Part shown: positions 9,667 to 20,500 of the stretch, piece by piece
Numbering within the stretch: position 1 is the stretch's first letter
Layout of the letters: the number at the start of each line of letters is the position of its first letter
Translations under genes and position numbers: made by a program
Notes under the pieces: model-generated
Seen by the model: only the letters and a program-made list of their open reading frames with translations
The model's database searches: none
What the model was told of the DNA's origin: nothing
DNA from: Gonatopus flavifemur
Taxonomy: Eukaryota > Arthropoda > Insecta > Hymenoptera > Dryinidae
Direction of reading: 5' to 3'
NCBI GenBank assembly: GCA_018340375.1
Contig: JAFFJZ010000014.1
Location: 7,440,001 to 7,504,000, forward strand
Length of the DNA stretch: 64,000 nucleotides

Positions 9667-11985
9667 TCACTCCGATTCACAATGAACACAAGTGTAGTAG
9701 CCCGCTCTTAACTTGGCACACTTCAAGTGCACAGCTCGATCACATGTATTACAATGGATTGAGTTGTTCCTATTCAATTTCTTCGGCATAGGATCTTTGC
9801 AAATGATGCAAAACTCTTCTTCTTCTGAATCGGAGGAACTGGGAATTTTTTTCGCTGGTTTTGAATTGCGAAGGCGCTTAGCTGATGGTTCTCTGACGAC
9901 TTTTTCATTCATTTCTTTATCCCGTTTCGCCCCTTTCGCGCGCTTTGCTTCCGCCTTTGTTCGTAAATTAGCCACATTTTCCGGCGAAGTCAAAATGGTG
10001 CTTTCCATGGCCTTCCGTCCTCGTTTGGATTTCTTAATCGGGGAATAATGTTTGAGCGGGCCAACTCCTGTAATAGCGCTTTGAATTGATGCACCCGATG
10101 TGCTTGGAATCAAAGATGCGCTAGCTATTTCAAAATTAGGAGTGTTCACTTCTGGCTCAGCTGTTTCAATGACATCGTCACGAATAATTGAACGATGTTC
10201 GTGGTCATCTTCAGAGGCCTGATTTTTGCCACTTAGTTCAACAGCTTCGAAATCTTCAACCGTAAAGACATTGGGATCAGATGGATAAATTTCGGTTGCT
10301 CGAGATCCAGATTTGATATTCTTGAGCGTCGCACTCGCATCGAGGCATTTACTAGCAATAGGCACTATGTGCCTCAATTCCAAAACTCTACCAATATGAG
10401 ACTCCATCCAAATTTGACACTGGTTAAAGAACATTGTTTTAAATGGGCCAAATACGCTGACATCGAGAGGTTGCATTCTATGTGTGCAGTGAGGAGGGAA
10501 TGGAACCATAGTGATGCCGTTATCAATTGCCATATCTATGGCCTCCACACTTGGATGTGAGGTGTGGTTATCTAGAATCAAAAGTGTAGGCGAATTTTTT
10601 GATGCGTTGCTATATTTAATAAAATGTCTCATGTACTTGACAAATTCTTGTGACGTCATCCATCCCGATTCATTTGCCACGCCTACAGCACCGGGAGAAG
10701 CATTGTCCATAAATACCGACTGCATTTTTTTTCGAGGAAAAATATAAAATGGAGGGATCGACTGTCCACTCGCACTTACAGCAAACGCCATAGAGGCATT
10801 CGTGCCTCTTTCGGCTGACGTTTTCTGTCCAACTCTCCTCGCTCCTTTCAATGCAATTACGCGGACAGTCTTGGTCGGTACAGTCGGACAACCCGTTTCA
10901 TCCATGTTCCAAATGCGGTGCGCTTCATAAGTTATTCCTCGCTCAAACATCACAGCGGTCAAATTGTCAAAGAATGTCTTCACATTTTCTTTAGAAGAGC
11001 TTTTGGCACGATTTGCACTGATTTGTTCTGGTGTTCGGAGAGAGAGGTTTTGATGCCGATGCATAAATGCATTATACCAGTCCCACGACGCTTTGCCATG
11101 AGTGTCCCATTCCGCTGGATATTCGATGCCAATCTTCTTCGCAAACTCATAAGCCATCGTCTCCAACTCATCGATGGTTAATCCATAGTAAATCGAGCTG
11201 GCGTTGAGGAGATATTTTATCAACTCTTGCTCTTGTTCTGCGCTGAAAATCTAACAAAGAAAAAGAAATAAAGAATCCATGAACAAAATGTTGGAAAATA
11301 TTGAATTAAGGGCATTAGCGACTCCTAAAAATAGGGAACCCAGCCGAAATGTTCGTCATCTTCCAAACAAGAAAATCATGATTCGAACAAAAAACGATAA
11401 CGAGGGCTTCGCACCAGGATAGTTTGATGTGTCAGCTAACATTGTAGCCAACAAACACCCTCGAGATTCCTGCATGCATGTCAAAATAACGAATATACGA
11501 TACACTTCGAAAATTGGGGTGGAAATTGAACGTAATGTATTCAAGATTCCGTATTTTGATGTATCCAGAATTTTTGGGGATGTCGTTTGGATGAAATTAT
11601 AGCTGAAATATTCAGTCATCCTGGTGAAGAACCCTTCTTCGCATATTTTGTATGAATTTTAATTTTTTGTGTTCGAACCAGTGACTGCCTATACTTTGAG
11701 GCGTCACTAGTATCCCCTTAAAATGAAACAAACCTTTTTTCCACCAGTTTGACAGCTCAGCATGGAAACAAAATTGACTAATGTTTCATACGGAGCGGTT
11801 GTGGGATCTATGTCAGCCATTTTCAGCTTCGAAATGTAACGTGACAGTTTCGACTTATCGATGTTATATGCTGTGCCAACGGTCCTCAGTGGCCTTTTGC
11901 CAATGGTTATTTCTTCAATGGCAGCCACAAGGGCATGAACTTCAATCGGTTGTTTGCTACTTGAATTATACTTATGACGCGGCAT
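9667..11985 (-). CDS. Pogo/Tigger-like transposase with C-terminal PHD finger, two exons
   Basis: Predicted 611-aa transposase. Exon 1 is 11985-11734 (starts MPRHKYNSSS, with a pipsqueak-type HTH: ALVAAIEEITIGKRPLRTVG). The donor is AAG/GTTTGT. The intron is 11733-11251 (483 bp) with acceptor TTGTTAG, in phase 0. Exon 2 is 11250-9667. A DDE_1 domain has Asp201 (NMDETG), Asp311 (LILDNHTSH) and Asp347 (MQPLDVSVFG); 35 residues lie between the last two, so DD35D. A Lys/Arg-rich segment precedes a C-terminal cysteine cluster (CIIC, then HCNTC, VHLKC, YTCVHC) with PHD-finger spacing. PHD fingers bind histone tails, so a chromatin-targeting role is an inference. No frameshift or stop seen. TIRs and target duplication argue against a domesticated host gene. 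Confidence 0.88.
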
Positions 11986-12544
11986 GACTGAAGAAATTAC
12001 GAAAAATCATGACAAAATCTTGAAAAACAGTCAACTTACAATAGACGTTCATTGAAATATTGTATAAAACATTCGAAATATTCACGAAAAAAAGCGCCAT
12101 ACGTATGTAAAACACGATTTTAGATCAATAGCTGTAAAATATGACGTGTCTCACAACCCCCTGAAAATTTTGTCTCACAACACCCCGATTGCTATATTTT
12201 CAAAATGGTCACCGCGTCATGCATACATCAAATGTTTCGGCAAATTTCCTTCTGTATGTCGAAAGGCTATTCTCCAAGGAATATTTTGTATACACTTACC
12301 TCCGTGAATGGATTTGAAGATATCACAAAAACGAACGTTCAAAAAAACTTATCCCAACGCCATTGACACCACCCTCTATAGAAATGTTGGGAATGCGTGT
12401 CAACGCCAACAAATTTGATTGAAAAGTGACATCTGAACGAGAAAAACAATTGACAGCGTTTTCTAGATGTCTACCTTTTGAAATATAGATGTCGTGAGCG
12501 TGTCTCATGACCCCCCGTGTCTCATAACCCCCCGATCTCCCCTA

Positions 12545-12925
12545 CTCAACAAGAGAAGACTTAGAGACCGGTGAACTTGACGACTCAATGACTAAAATAT
12601 TGCCTGCGAGCACGTTATCCGATGCGACGGATTCTGAACAAGAAGTCTATACTTGGATGCTCTACATATGATACGTTACAAAGATGAGGAACATTGATAG
12701 CGGTCGTGTGCACAGTGGCCTGCTACGAATAACGTGAGAAACGAGGAGGCGAAAAAAATTGACTAAGGGAGGGAGCCAGCAACTCCCCGCCTGTAGACAG
12801 GTGAAGGAAAATTAGCCCTTCCTCAGGTGCCAACATTGCCACCAACACCACACTTGCTGAATAGCACGTGGAAATTCACTAAGAACTCCCTTATAAACTC
12901 TTGGAATAGTTTTAAGGCATCGCGA
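12545..12925. other. Retroelement flank right of the pogo-like element
   Basis: GC content rises toward the integrase fragment. No assignable domain. Probably decayed pol sequence upstream of the integrase zinc-binding region. Confidence 0.35.
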
Positions 12926-13440
12926 AATGTCCGTAACGCCTCGCTTAGGCGGAATCATTACGGCACAAGAGGGAGAAAGGCGTCCATCGATAGGAGGAAG
13001 CCATACTAGTCTCATGGGCGGTGATGAAGGCGTAAACAAGACCTATAAAAGGTTACGAGAGCGTTTTCAAAGGCCCGGAATGCGGTATCGCATACAAAGT
13101 TTCATAAAAACTCGTCCTGTCTGTCAGCTCCAGGAGTGAGAGGAGATGAAAACTCAACAACCGATGGTGTTGCCCGATACCTCACCCGATTCATTTCGTG
13201 AGATAGCTTTGAATACCGTGGGACCTATCCGCGTCACGGCCACGAGTAACTTCCATGTATGACCATACAAGACCTTTTAACCAAGTACTGCGTGGCTGTC
13301 CCTGTCCCGGATATAAAGTTCAGCACGATCGCTCATGCCTTCGCCCGAAATTACATATCCGTATATGGTAGCCCCCGCGTAATATTGACAGATCGTGGCA
13401 CCTCCTCCGTGAACAAGGTGTTACACAAGCTAGCTGGGAT
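12926..13440 (+). pseudogene. Ty3/gypsy-type integrase fragment
   Basis: 12927-13137 encodes a zinc-binding region of retroviral-type integrase: GGDEGVNKTYKRLRERF, then IQSFIKTRPVCQL, where the family has an HHCC finger (the His residues have decayed). After a frame change, 13190-13440 encodes the catalytic core: an Asp-containing start, DLLTKYCVAVPVPD, the segment AHAFARNYISVYGSPRVIL, and TDRGTSSVNKVLHKLAGI (second catalytic Asp). The third catalytic residue (Glu) is not found downstream. A remnant only. Confidence 0.75.
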
Positions 13441-14100
13441 TTGAAAAATCCCACACATCACCACTTCCGGATATTCTCCTCAAGTCGGGGTTGCCAACTG
13501 GCCGGTTTCGGCCCGGCCTGGCCGGTATTTTTACCCTCAGGCCAGATGCTGGTCAGAGCCTGCGACCTGTCACAAGCCGGTCAAAACCGCTCTCCAAAAC
13601 AATTTGCGGTGGATCCTTGTTCGCTCAAAATTCATGTGATACAAAGTAAAAGTAGAATATTGAGAAAGATGACCTGAATTCGCTGAATTGAGACTGAAAC
13701 GAAAAAAAGTGGTCATTGTTCGTCCTTTTCTCTTGAGAAGAAAACCTTCCTATAGGTTCTCTGTTGATAATGTTGGAATGAATTGAAATGAAGTGAGACA
13801 AAAACCACCAATAAACGGAGAAAATATTCATTCTTCCCATTCTGTAGTGGTATTTGTCCCGGTTTTCTCCGAACTCCCCTAACATTTTCAATAGGGCCTC
13901 ATGGATCGGGAATCTATTTTGAACAATTGGAGGACATCCGAATCGTCCGCATCAAATGGAGATCCGCGACCTATGTGAACGTCAAAGCCCTCCTGGAGCA
14001 GGAACCATCCATCCTGAGCCAAGTAGGAAGACGTCGTGAGTCAATGTAATCAGAGACTCGAATTTGTGTGTGGACCATCTGCGCCACCGCCTCAATCACT
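13441..14100. other. Gap between integrase and Env-like remnants
   Basis: Contains a GC-rich, internally repetitive patch at 13493-13590 (GGCCGG-type motifs) and AT-rich sequence after it. No recognisable domain. Either an insertion or decayed pol/env. Confidence 0.35.
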
Positions 14101-14119
14101 TGGAACAATGAGAGGCCAA

Positions 14120-14890
14120 ACTAGTCAATTTCGTCAATTCCATTGAAGAATTTCAAATAGATCCAAACTCTGGGCATGAAGAAAGAAACTTCTCCCGACG
14201 AGAAGCACCGTTTGCCCCGATAGGAGAAATTTTCAGGGCGCTTTTCGCAACCTTGACCCACCAGGATGCTCAACTTTCCTTCCACAAAATCGATCGATTG
14301 CACGAGGGGCAACAAAGCGTAGCCAACCTCTTAGGGAAGCAGGCTATCATCACGCAATCAAAACTCCATGGAGTCCACGCTGAGCATGACAGGTTGGAAA
14401 ATGCTCCCCCAGCTGAGCGAGCCCGTACTGATTTTCTGCTCAGAAGGATGCTCGAAGAACAGGAGGGAGAGGATCTACGAGCTCATATGAACGCGAGTCT
14501 ATCCTAGATAAAGCATTTGGAATTGGAGGTTATGGAATATGGAGCAGCCACAACTACCTGACCCAACGTTATTCTCTTCAGCAAACTGGGATTGGTGCAC
14601 TCTCAGATACAAGCATCAGCCGAGCTGACTGATATCGCTGGGGGAATCCAACAGGCCACCCGGGAATATGAATTTCCAACCTCAGTGCACGAAATGCATA
14701 TTAATCAATTGATTACGATTTCCGAGGTAAATGTCATGGTGATGAACGGAAGGTTTCTCTCCATCATCGGAGTCCTCCCTGTTGGACCATCAGAAGTTCG
14801 ATCTGTATAGATTACATCCATTCCCTGTGGTCCAGGAATCTACCGGTGGAGGGAACAAACTGGCATATATTCACCCTCTTTTCACACATG
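14120..14890 (+). pseudogene. Env-like (baculovirus-F/errantivirus-type) remnant, broken
   Basis: Two separated open stretches, 14253-14507 and 14592-14810, plus a frame-shifted continuation to about 14880, resemble the ectodomain of the fusion-type Env carried by insect errantiviruses and related to baculovirus F proteins (Baculo_F-like). The basis is the order of a Gln-rich helical segment (KIDRLHEGQQSVANLL), a conserved turn (AERARTDFLLRR) and a beta-rich block (RFLSIIGVLPVG). Breaks: a stop at 14507, a frame interruption before 14592, a stop at 14810 followed by a frame change. Signal peptide, cleavage site and membrane anchor are not visible. It lies on the same strand and downstream of the integrase fragment, as env should. 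Non-functional. Confidence 0.55.
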
Positions 14891-15405
14891 GTTGTGGTGA
14901 GTATTGCCAGATACTGCAATTGAATTCCGCCTCTATCTGAGGGATTGTCCACTTTTTTGATGATAAACTCAAAATTGTCCACAGATGTTTCTGCAGATTC
15001 AAATTCATCCTTCAACTCATCGATCAACCTTGAATATTCCGAATCATCATCAACAGAATGCCATTCATTTCGAGTTTTTCCACATTCTACAACTCCAAAA
15101 GCAGTTTCTAGCTTTTTTTGCATATGATTTGAGATTCCTCCCACTTCTTCATTTATTTGTCTCCTTCTGTTTGGTTTTCTCAGTTTTTGGATACGGGGAA
15201 TGGTGGATTGTTGAGAATTTCGCACACACTATCAATAGATTCTATTACAACAGACTTGGGTTCGAATAATGCATCCAGCTGAACTGAATTTTGAGAACAA
15301 CTTCATGAGCATCTCCACTAGTATTATCAACATTGATATTATCACCATCCAAAATAGTGATACACCATGAACAAATTGCGTGGTCAGGTACAAGATGTAG
15401 ATTCT
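14812..15405 (-). pseudogene. Broken ORF of an uncharacterised transposon-associated protein family
   Basis: Minus strand. 15405-15245 reads through HLVPDHAICSWC, a CxxC pair near the start of an open stretch. In another frame, 15225-14812 gives KLRKPNRRRQINEEVGGI, then YSRLIDELKDEFES and LQYLAILTTTM. The CxxC segment followed by a basic helix, a DELK-type helix and an LQ-LAILT block recalls a family of unnamed arthropod/cnidarian proteins often encoded in repeats. I do not know its function. The two frames imply a frameshift or missed intron. Confidence 0.3.
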
Positions 15406-15617
15406 CATTTGTAGAACTCAATTCTATTGTGATTTCTTTCGAAGATTCATGGATCAGTCTTTGTGAATATCAAACGGATCACAACATTTGTTGGGAAACA
15501 GATGGAAAAGCTTTTGCACATATTACTATGATGATACGTACAAATATTGGTAGAAGGATTGATTTGTAATCGTTTTATCAATAACTGTTCATCAGTATCA
15601 CTCAGTTCACTTGCACT
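15406..15617. other. No feature recognised
   Basis: Short AT-rich spacer left of the mariner at 15620; may continue the broken ORF to its left. Confidence 0.3.
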
Positions 15618-15619
15618 TA

Positions 15620-16904
15620 CCAGGTGTGTAAGTATGAAACCGGAATTGTTTTACACAAAAAACACGTTTCTTGTAATGATATGACACAAAGTAACTCATT
15701 CGAAGTATTGTCCGTCGCTATCTATACATTTTTTCCATCTTGCTGGCAATTTGTGGATTTCGCGCCAAAAAAACTGTTGCTCTCCAGAGGCAAACCAGTC
15801 ATCGAGCCATTTTCGTACATCTTCGTAAGAAGTAAAGCGCTGCTGAGCAAGTGCGTGTCTCATCGATGCAAACAAGTAGTGATCGAATGGGGCAAGGTCC
15901 AGTGAGTAAGGCGCGTGCTGAAGAATCTCCCAATGGAACGACTCCATCGTTTCCTGGACCTGTTTTGCTTTGTGTGCTGGTGCATTGTCATGCAGCAAAA
16001 TCACCTTGTGTTGTCTTTGTTGGTATTCTGGTCGTTTCTCACGCAAAACTCGATCAAAATCGATCATTTGTTGTCGGTAGCGTTGAGTATTGACAATTTC
16101 CCCAGGTTTCAGCAGCTCGTAGTAGATGACGCCCTTCTGATCCAACCAAACACACAGCATTGTCTTTCGTCCCTAGTGATTTGGCCTTGCCATCGATGTT
16201 GATGGTGCAGCCGGAGTAACCTATGACTTTCTGCGCTTGAGATTCTCGAAATATATCCACTTTTCATCGCCAGTCACAATTCGATGGAGGAATGACTTCC
16301 TCTGGAACCTGGCGAGCAGCATTTCGCATGATGTTTTGCGGTTTTCCTGCTGTCTTTCGTTGAGTTCATGTGGAACACATTTCCCCACCTTTTGTATCTT
16401 CCCCATGGCTCTCAACCGGAGGGGGATGGCTTCTCGGGTCACCTTCAACTGATTCGCCAGTTGTTGTTGTGTTCGAGCGTCGTCTTCGTCGAACAAGGCT
16501 CGCAGGTCAGCGTCTTCAAACTTTTCGGTGGTCTCCCACGTTCTTCGTTCCTGACGTCAAAATCACCACTTTTGAACCGTTCGAACCACTCGAAATACTG
16601 TGTTTTACCGAGAGCATGCTCACCAAACGCCTCTACAAGCAGTCGATGCGATTCGGCTGCGGTTTTCTCTAGAAGAAAACAGAAAAGTAGTGCTGTCCGC
16701 AAATCGTAATTTATTGGCACAAAACTTGACATGTTTATCCTTAATAAACTAATGCTACTGAATGAAACTCGTGTCATTGTGACTTGGAAATCTTTGTCGG
16801 ATATCAATACGATAACAAGACACCGCTGACATGATGTGTCGGTAACTGCATCGACATCTAGCGCCACCTATGGGCAAATTCCGGTTTTATACTCACACAC
16901 CTGG
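15620..16904 (-). mobile_element. Full-length mariner (mauritiana/cecropia type), 1285 bp
   Basis: Inverted ends CCAGGTGTGTAAGTATGAAA (left) and CCAGGTGTGTGAGTATAAAA (right, reverse complement), continuing CCGGAATT on both sides, with TA at 15618-15619 and 16905-16906. Size and TIR sequence are typical of Mos1-like mariners. Confidence 0.92.
15696..16732 (-). pseudogene. Mariner transposase with frameshifts (DD34D)
   Basis: Starts MSSFVPINYDLRTALLF. The HTH portion includes KTAAESHRLLVEAFGEHAL and YFEWFERFKSGDFDV. The DDE domain includes HRIVTGDEKWIYFEN (first Asp), ILLHDNAPAH (second Asp) and YSLDLAPFDHYLF (third Asp, 34 residues on). The conserved WVPHELNERQQENR segment has Cys for Trp (KCVPHELNE). 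The protein is spread over three frames with breaks near 16490, 16225 and 16150. All three catalytic Asp codons survive. Non-coding as it stands; a relatively young pseudogene. Confidence 0.92.
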
Positions 16905-16906
16905 TA

Positions 16907-18185
16907 TCAACTCTAATGATTGCGGATGAGTTGATTTGTAACAATCCCCTTTTGAGAACGAACCAACTGAACACTCCATTATTATGTTTCAGTGAACTAT
17001 TCATACTGCACTCGAGCTCAAAATCACAACTACATAGAAGAACGTGTTCTAATTTCACACCATTAGTTATGAAAGACTGCTACCAGTGAAACAAAAAAGC
17101 GTCGATCTCAGACACAAAAGAGTGTCACACGAGAAATTCAAATCCGCAGATACATTTGTTGGATAATGTCAAATTTTGAGTTGATTCCCAAAAAGATGGA
17201 CAATTTCCCAAGATACGGGTGTAATTTAGATGCAGCGAATATCTGGTTAGAAACACAAGAAAGTCGAGGGTAAGATCTGATATATTATCGGAAGTATAGA
17301 GGGAAGAAAGTGGGCGAAAATTGACTGGGAAGATCACGAATACAGTTGGAAATCTTCATCGGGATTGTGAAATAACTAGGTTGATGCCAAGTCAGAATAT
17401 TGTGTATCCGTACATAATACGAGAGCCTCCCAAAGGTCTTCGGAGAGTCTTCAAAGCATCTCTCTCGATTTCCAAGTATGGAGTCCGTTTTTGAGCATGA
17501 AAAATGATAGTGGTCCATATTCGACATGCACACAATGATCTCCGAATGTAAGCTTTCTGCTGTAACATACATATGAGTTGGAACCAGGAAGATCCACCCC
17601 TTGACTGCCTCGTTTCGCTCGGAAGTCCGACCCCCCTTCAGAATTCGCTTTGCTCATTTCAATCGAATCGTCACCTCCATATGCTCGCTCCGCTCGCATC
17701 TTCGATAATCCAAATGTCCGAGGATATATGGAGGAAAACCCATCGGTTTTTCACTTGACTGGAAATATTCATGACGTCCTATTCAGAAAACCTGGAACGA
17801 ATTGAATGCGATTCTTTATACCAACTCCGAGTGATTTAAAAACATGTTTCTGAATAACTGCTGAATTCGGACAACTACCCCTGGGGAAATGTAGCGTGGA
17901 GGCGTGACGGAAGCGTGACTTAAGAGTCAATTGAGCGTAACGGGAAGTCATCTGGGCGTGATTTGAGAATGAATCGAAATATTTTCACGCTTGGTTTGTT
18001 TCAATGACTACTCATTTCACTTTTGGATTCTCCCTGATGTGGAGTCATCATAATGTCAGCCCACTTTTGAAGAGTGTTCGGATACAAGGCAGCGTACGAA
18101 GCGAGATCGAAACTCTCATTTCCCCTGAACATTCGATCCCAGATTTGGATGAAGTACCCTTAAAAACCCCCATCATGTTGAATTA
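16907..18185. other. No feature recognised
   Basis: 1.3 kb AT-rich. Short ORFs on both strands without recognisable domains. No inverted ends found. Confidence 0.35.
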
Positions 18186-18189
18186 GTTC

Positions 18190-18640
18190 TCAGACTACAG
18201 ATTTGGATTCAGAACCTTCGTAACCCCTGTAACCAATGTTCCTTATAAATCTGTGCACGAATGAGAAAATGACTCTTCTCACGTCCGCCATATTGGATTC
18301 ACGATTCCGAATGAATTTTTTGACTACATATCTGGATTCAGAGTCTTCGGAAACCCCTAGAATCCATGTTTCACACGAATCTGTCCAGAAATGCGGAAAT
18401 GACACAATTCACGTGCGTCATCTTGGATTCGTTTCCTGATTGCAGAATCGGTTTCAGTACCCTCGGAAACCCCTAAAATCCATGTTCCATCCGAATCTGT
18501 CCACAAATGCGTAAATGACTGAATTCACGTCCACCGTATTGCATCCGCCATATCAGATTCGTTTCCTCACTGCAGATTCGGTCTCCGCAACCTTGAAAAC
18601 CCCTGGAACCCTTGTTTCATATGAATCTGTCCCATGGAGA
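18190..18640. repeat. ~121-bp tandem repeat array, 4 units
   Basis: The landmark AACCCC following a Phe/Ser-like CTTCGG or CTCGG stretch recurs at about 18232, 18352, 18468 and 18598 (steps 116-130). Each unit includes GATTCGTTTCC or similar and a CATCTTGGATTCG/CATATTGGATTCA block. Period and motifs match the arrays inside the Transib element at 58.3 and 62.4 kb, more diverged. Confidence 0.75.
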
Positions 18641-19152
18641 ATAGAGAAAAGGAGGACGATCACAGTGCTTTGGAAACTCCCCTAAAAGTGTATACTGCAG
18701 TTCACACTCCAATTGAAAAAGGACCGAGAGGGCGCTGGTGGCGATAGGTACCGCAATTGTGGCAAATTGAAATTTTCAATAGATAATTTAGGACATGAAA
18801 TAATGTTTCATTCACAGATAATAGTGGTAATATGATTAGGTCATCATTTTTATAGAGAAAATATAATAGAATTTCCTTCATGTGAATCACAATTGTTCAA
18901 ATTCTTGATCAAACCGGATAAGAACTAGTTTTACCAAATCAGGTTATGGACTTGAGAGCATGGAAAACAATTGAATTCGGCTATGTGATTTTTCAAAATG
19001 AGCAGTGATCAAATATAGTGATAATTAAGTATAGGGTCAGGGTTGTCCGCTAAATATGAGCTCGAAAAGTCGAAACTTCAAATGATCCTCAAAGGATGTA
19101 CACTAACTTGTAAACACAAACTAACCTACAAATGTCAAAAGTTGTGGTCATC

Positions 19153-19188
19153 CCTTACCTTACCTTACCTTACCTCACCTTACCTTAT
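19153..19188. repeat. Pentanucleotide microsatellite (CCTTA)n
   Basis: About seven tandem copies of CTTAC, one with a T-to-C change. Confidence 0.85.
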
Positions 19189-19869
19189 GTTCTCAAATCA
19201 TTTAGGAATCTGAGTTTATGAATATTTCATATCCAATCCTGGGAAAATAACTCATTACTGCGTATTGAAAATTCTCAATCATGAGTTGGTTGGAAGGGAT
19301 GCATCAGAATTTTATCCATTTCTTTTTGTGCTAGAAGACTGTTGGTCTGGCTCGCATCGACCGAACAATAATTATTCCTGTAATGTACAATAGGATGGTG
19401 TTGCAACGAGATGGCAACAGAGCACTTTTGTAACCTCAACGTTACTGTTACATAACAATCAAACATGTCAGTTCGATGTAACTGGAACATGACTTGGTGA
19501 TGTAACAGCTGTGACAAAGCTGCATCACAATCATATCACTGCAATGGAACTGTGTTTGGTGAACATTGTATTCATAAATAAGAATCTTCATCTTGAAATT
19601 TTTGAAAATATGTTTCAAATGATGAAAATAATTCTTTCAAGAATACTACATTTATTAATATTCACTGATATGAACAAAAATAGAGATGAACATCTATCAT
19701 AAGGGAACAATGTATAAACCAAAAAAGAAGGAAATCATCAATACACATATTGTTTACAATTCAGCTTGTTTTCTATGACTTTTTGTTTCCACTCTTCTTC
19801 CTTCAGTTTCTATGTTATAAGATTTGGTTGGAAAATGTGCCCTCGTTACAAGATGAGAATCAATAACTA

Positions 19870-20265
19870 TTAATGGAGAACATTACCGAAGACAACTAAT
19901 GCATTCAAAGCGAGCCATAGAAAAAAACGTCCAGAATGGATGAATAGGCACAGTCAAATAATTCTGCAACATGACAATGCAAAACCGCACACCGCACTGC
20001 TTATGAAAAAATATTCAGATGGACAGAACTGGGGAGTTTTTTTCCACCCGCTATATTCGCCAGACATAGCTCGGTCAGATTACCACTCATTTCGAACAAT
20101 GCATTCAGATCTCACAGGAAAACGGTTCGCTAAATACGAAAGTATCAAAATTTGGCTTAATAATTGAATCAGCTCAAAAGATCAGGATTTCTTCAGGCAA
20201 GGAATACATAAATTACCTGAAAGATAGGCAAAGGTTGTAGCTGCAGATGGAGCGTACTTGAATAA
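19870..20265 (+). pseudogene. Mariner transposase C-terminal relic
   Basis: Reading in pieces gives GEHYRRQLMHSKRAIEK, then IILQHDNAKPHTALLM (second catalytic Asp), YSPDIARSDYHSF (third Asp after 34 residues), and MHSDLTGKRFAKYESIK IWLNN. A stop follows at 20165, and downstream decayed codons resemble the usual C-terminus. The N-terminal half and termini are gone. DD34D spacing identifies mariner; the subfamily cannot be fixed. Confidence 0.8.
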
Positions 20266-20342
20266 AGTCTTCTCCAATTTTGTGATCGAGCAAATGTGTT
20301 TCATTTGTAAAAAAAGGGCGGAATTATATTCACAAACCCAAT

Positions 20343-20500
20343 ACGTTATCAGCGACCCCAAAAATCCCCTCGTATATACATTTTCTCATGATTCGGAAGC
20401 ATTTTATGAATTTCAGTATGCCATATTGAATCTGCCATCTTGAATTTTGAAAATCTGATGCTCGATTCGTTGTGAGTGACCTCAGAAAAATCAAAGTTCT
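20343..20500. repeat. Single diverged copy of the ~121-bp repeat
   Basis: ATCAGCGACCCCAAAAATCC, then GCCATATTGAATCTGCCATC, then TTGAATTTTG: the same succession of motifs as one unit of the 62.4 kb array. Confidence 0.65.

Larger units (their letters stand above)
9320..12542 (-). mobile_element. Apparently complete pogo-like DNA transposon, 3.2 kb
   Basis: TA dinucleotides at 9318-9319 and 12543-12544 flank inverted ends GGGGAGCTCGGGGGGTTGTG (left) and GGGGAGATCGGGGGGTTATG (right, reverse complement). It contains one two-exon transposase gene on the minus strand with no internal stop. The motif CGGGGGGTTGTGAGACACG or close variants recurs at both termini and again ~200-400 bp inside each end. 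Known for the superfamily: TA duplication, and a DDE_1 transposase with a CENP-B/pipsqueak-type DNA-binding N-terminus. Everything needed for a mobile copy seems present. Confidence 0.9.

Noticed and set aside
13493..13590. GGCCGG-rich patch as a CpG island or promoter
   Set aside because: Under 100 bp, repetitive, inside a decayed retroelement; no core promoter elements seen.
14945..15269. Plus-strand ORFs of 60-94 aa
   Set aside because: Shadow of the broken minus-strand ORF at 14812-15405, which has the more protein-like composition.
19153..19188. (CCTTA)n as an interstitial telomere repeat
   Set aside because: The complement is TAAGG, not TTAGG. A short ordinary microsatellite.
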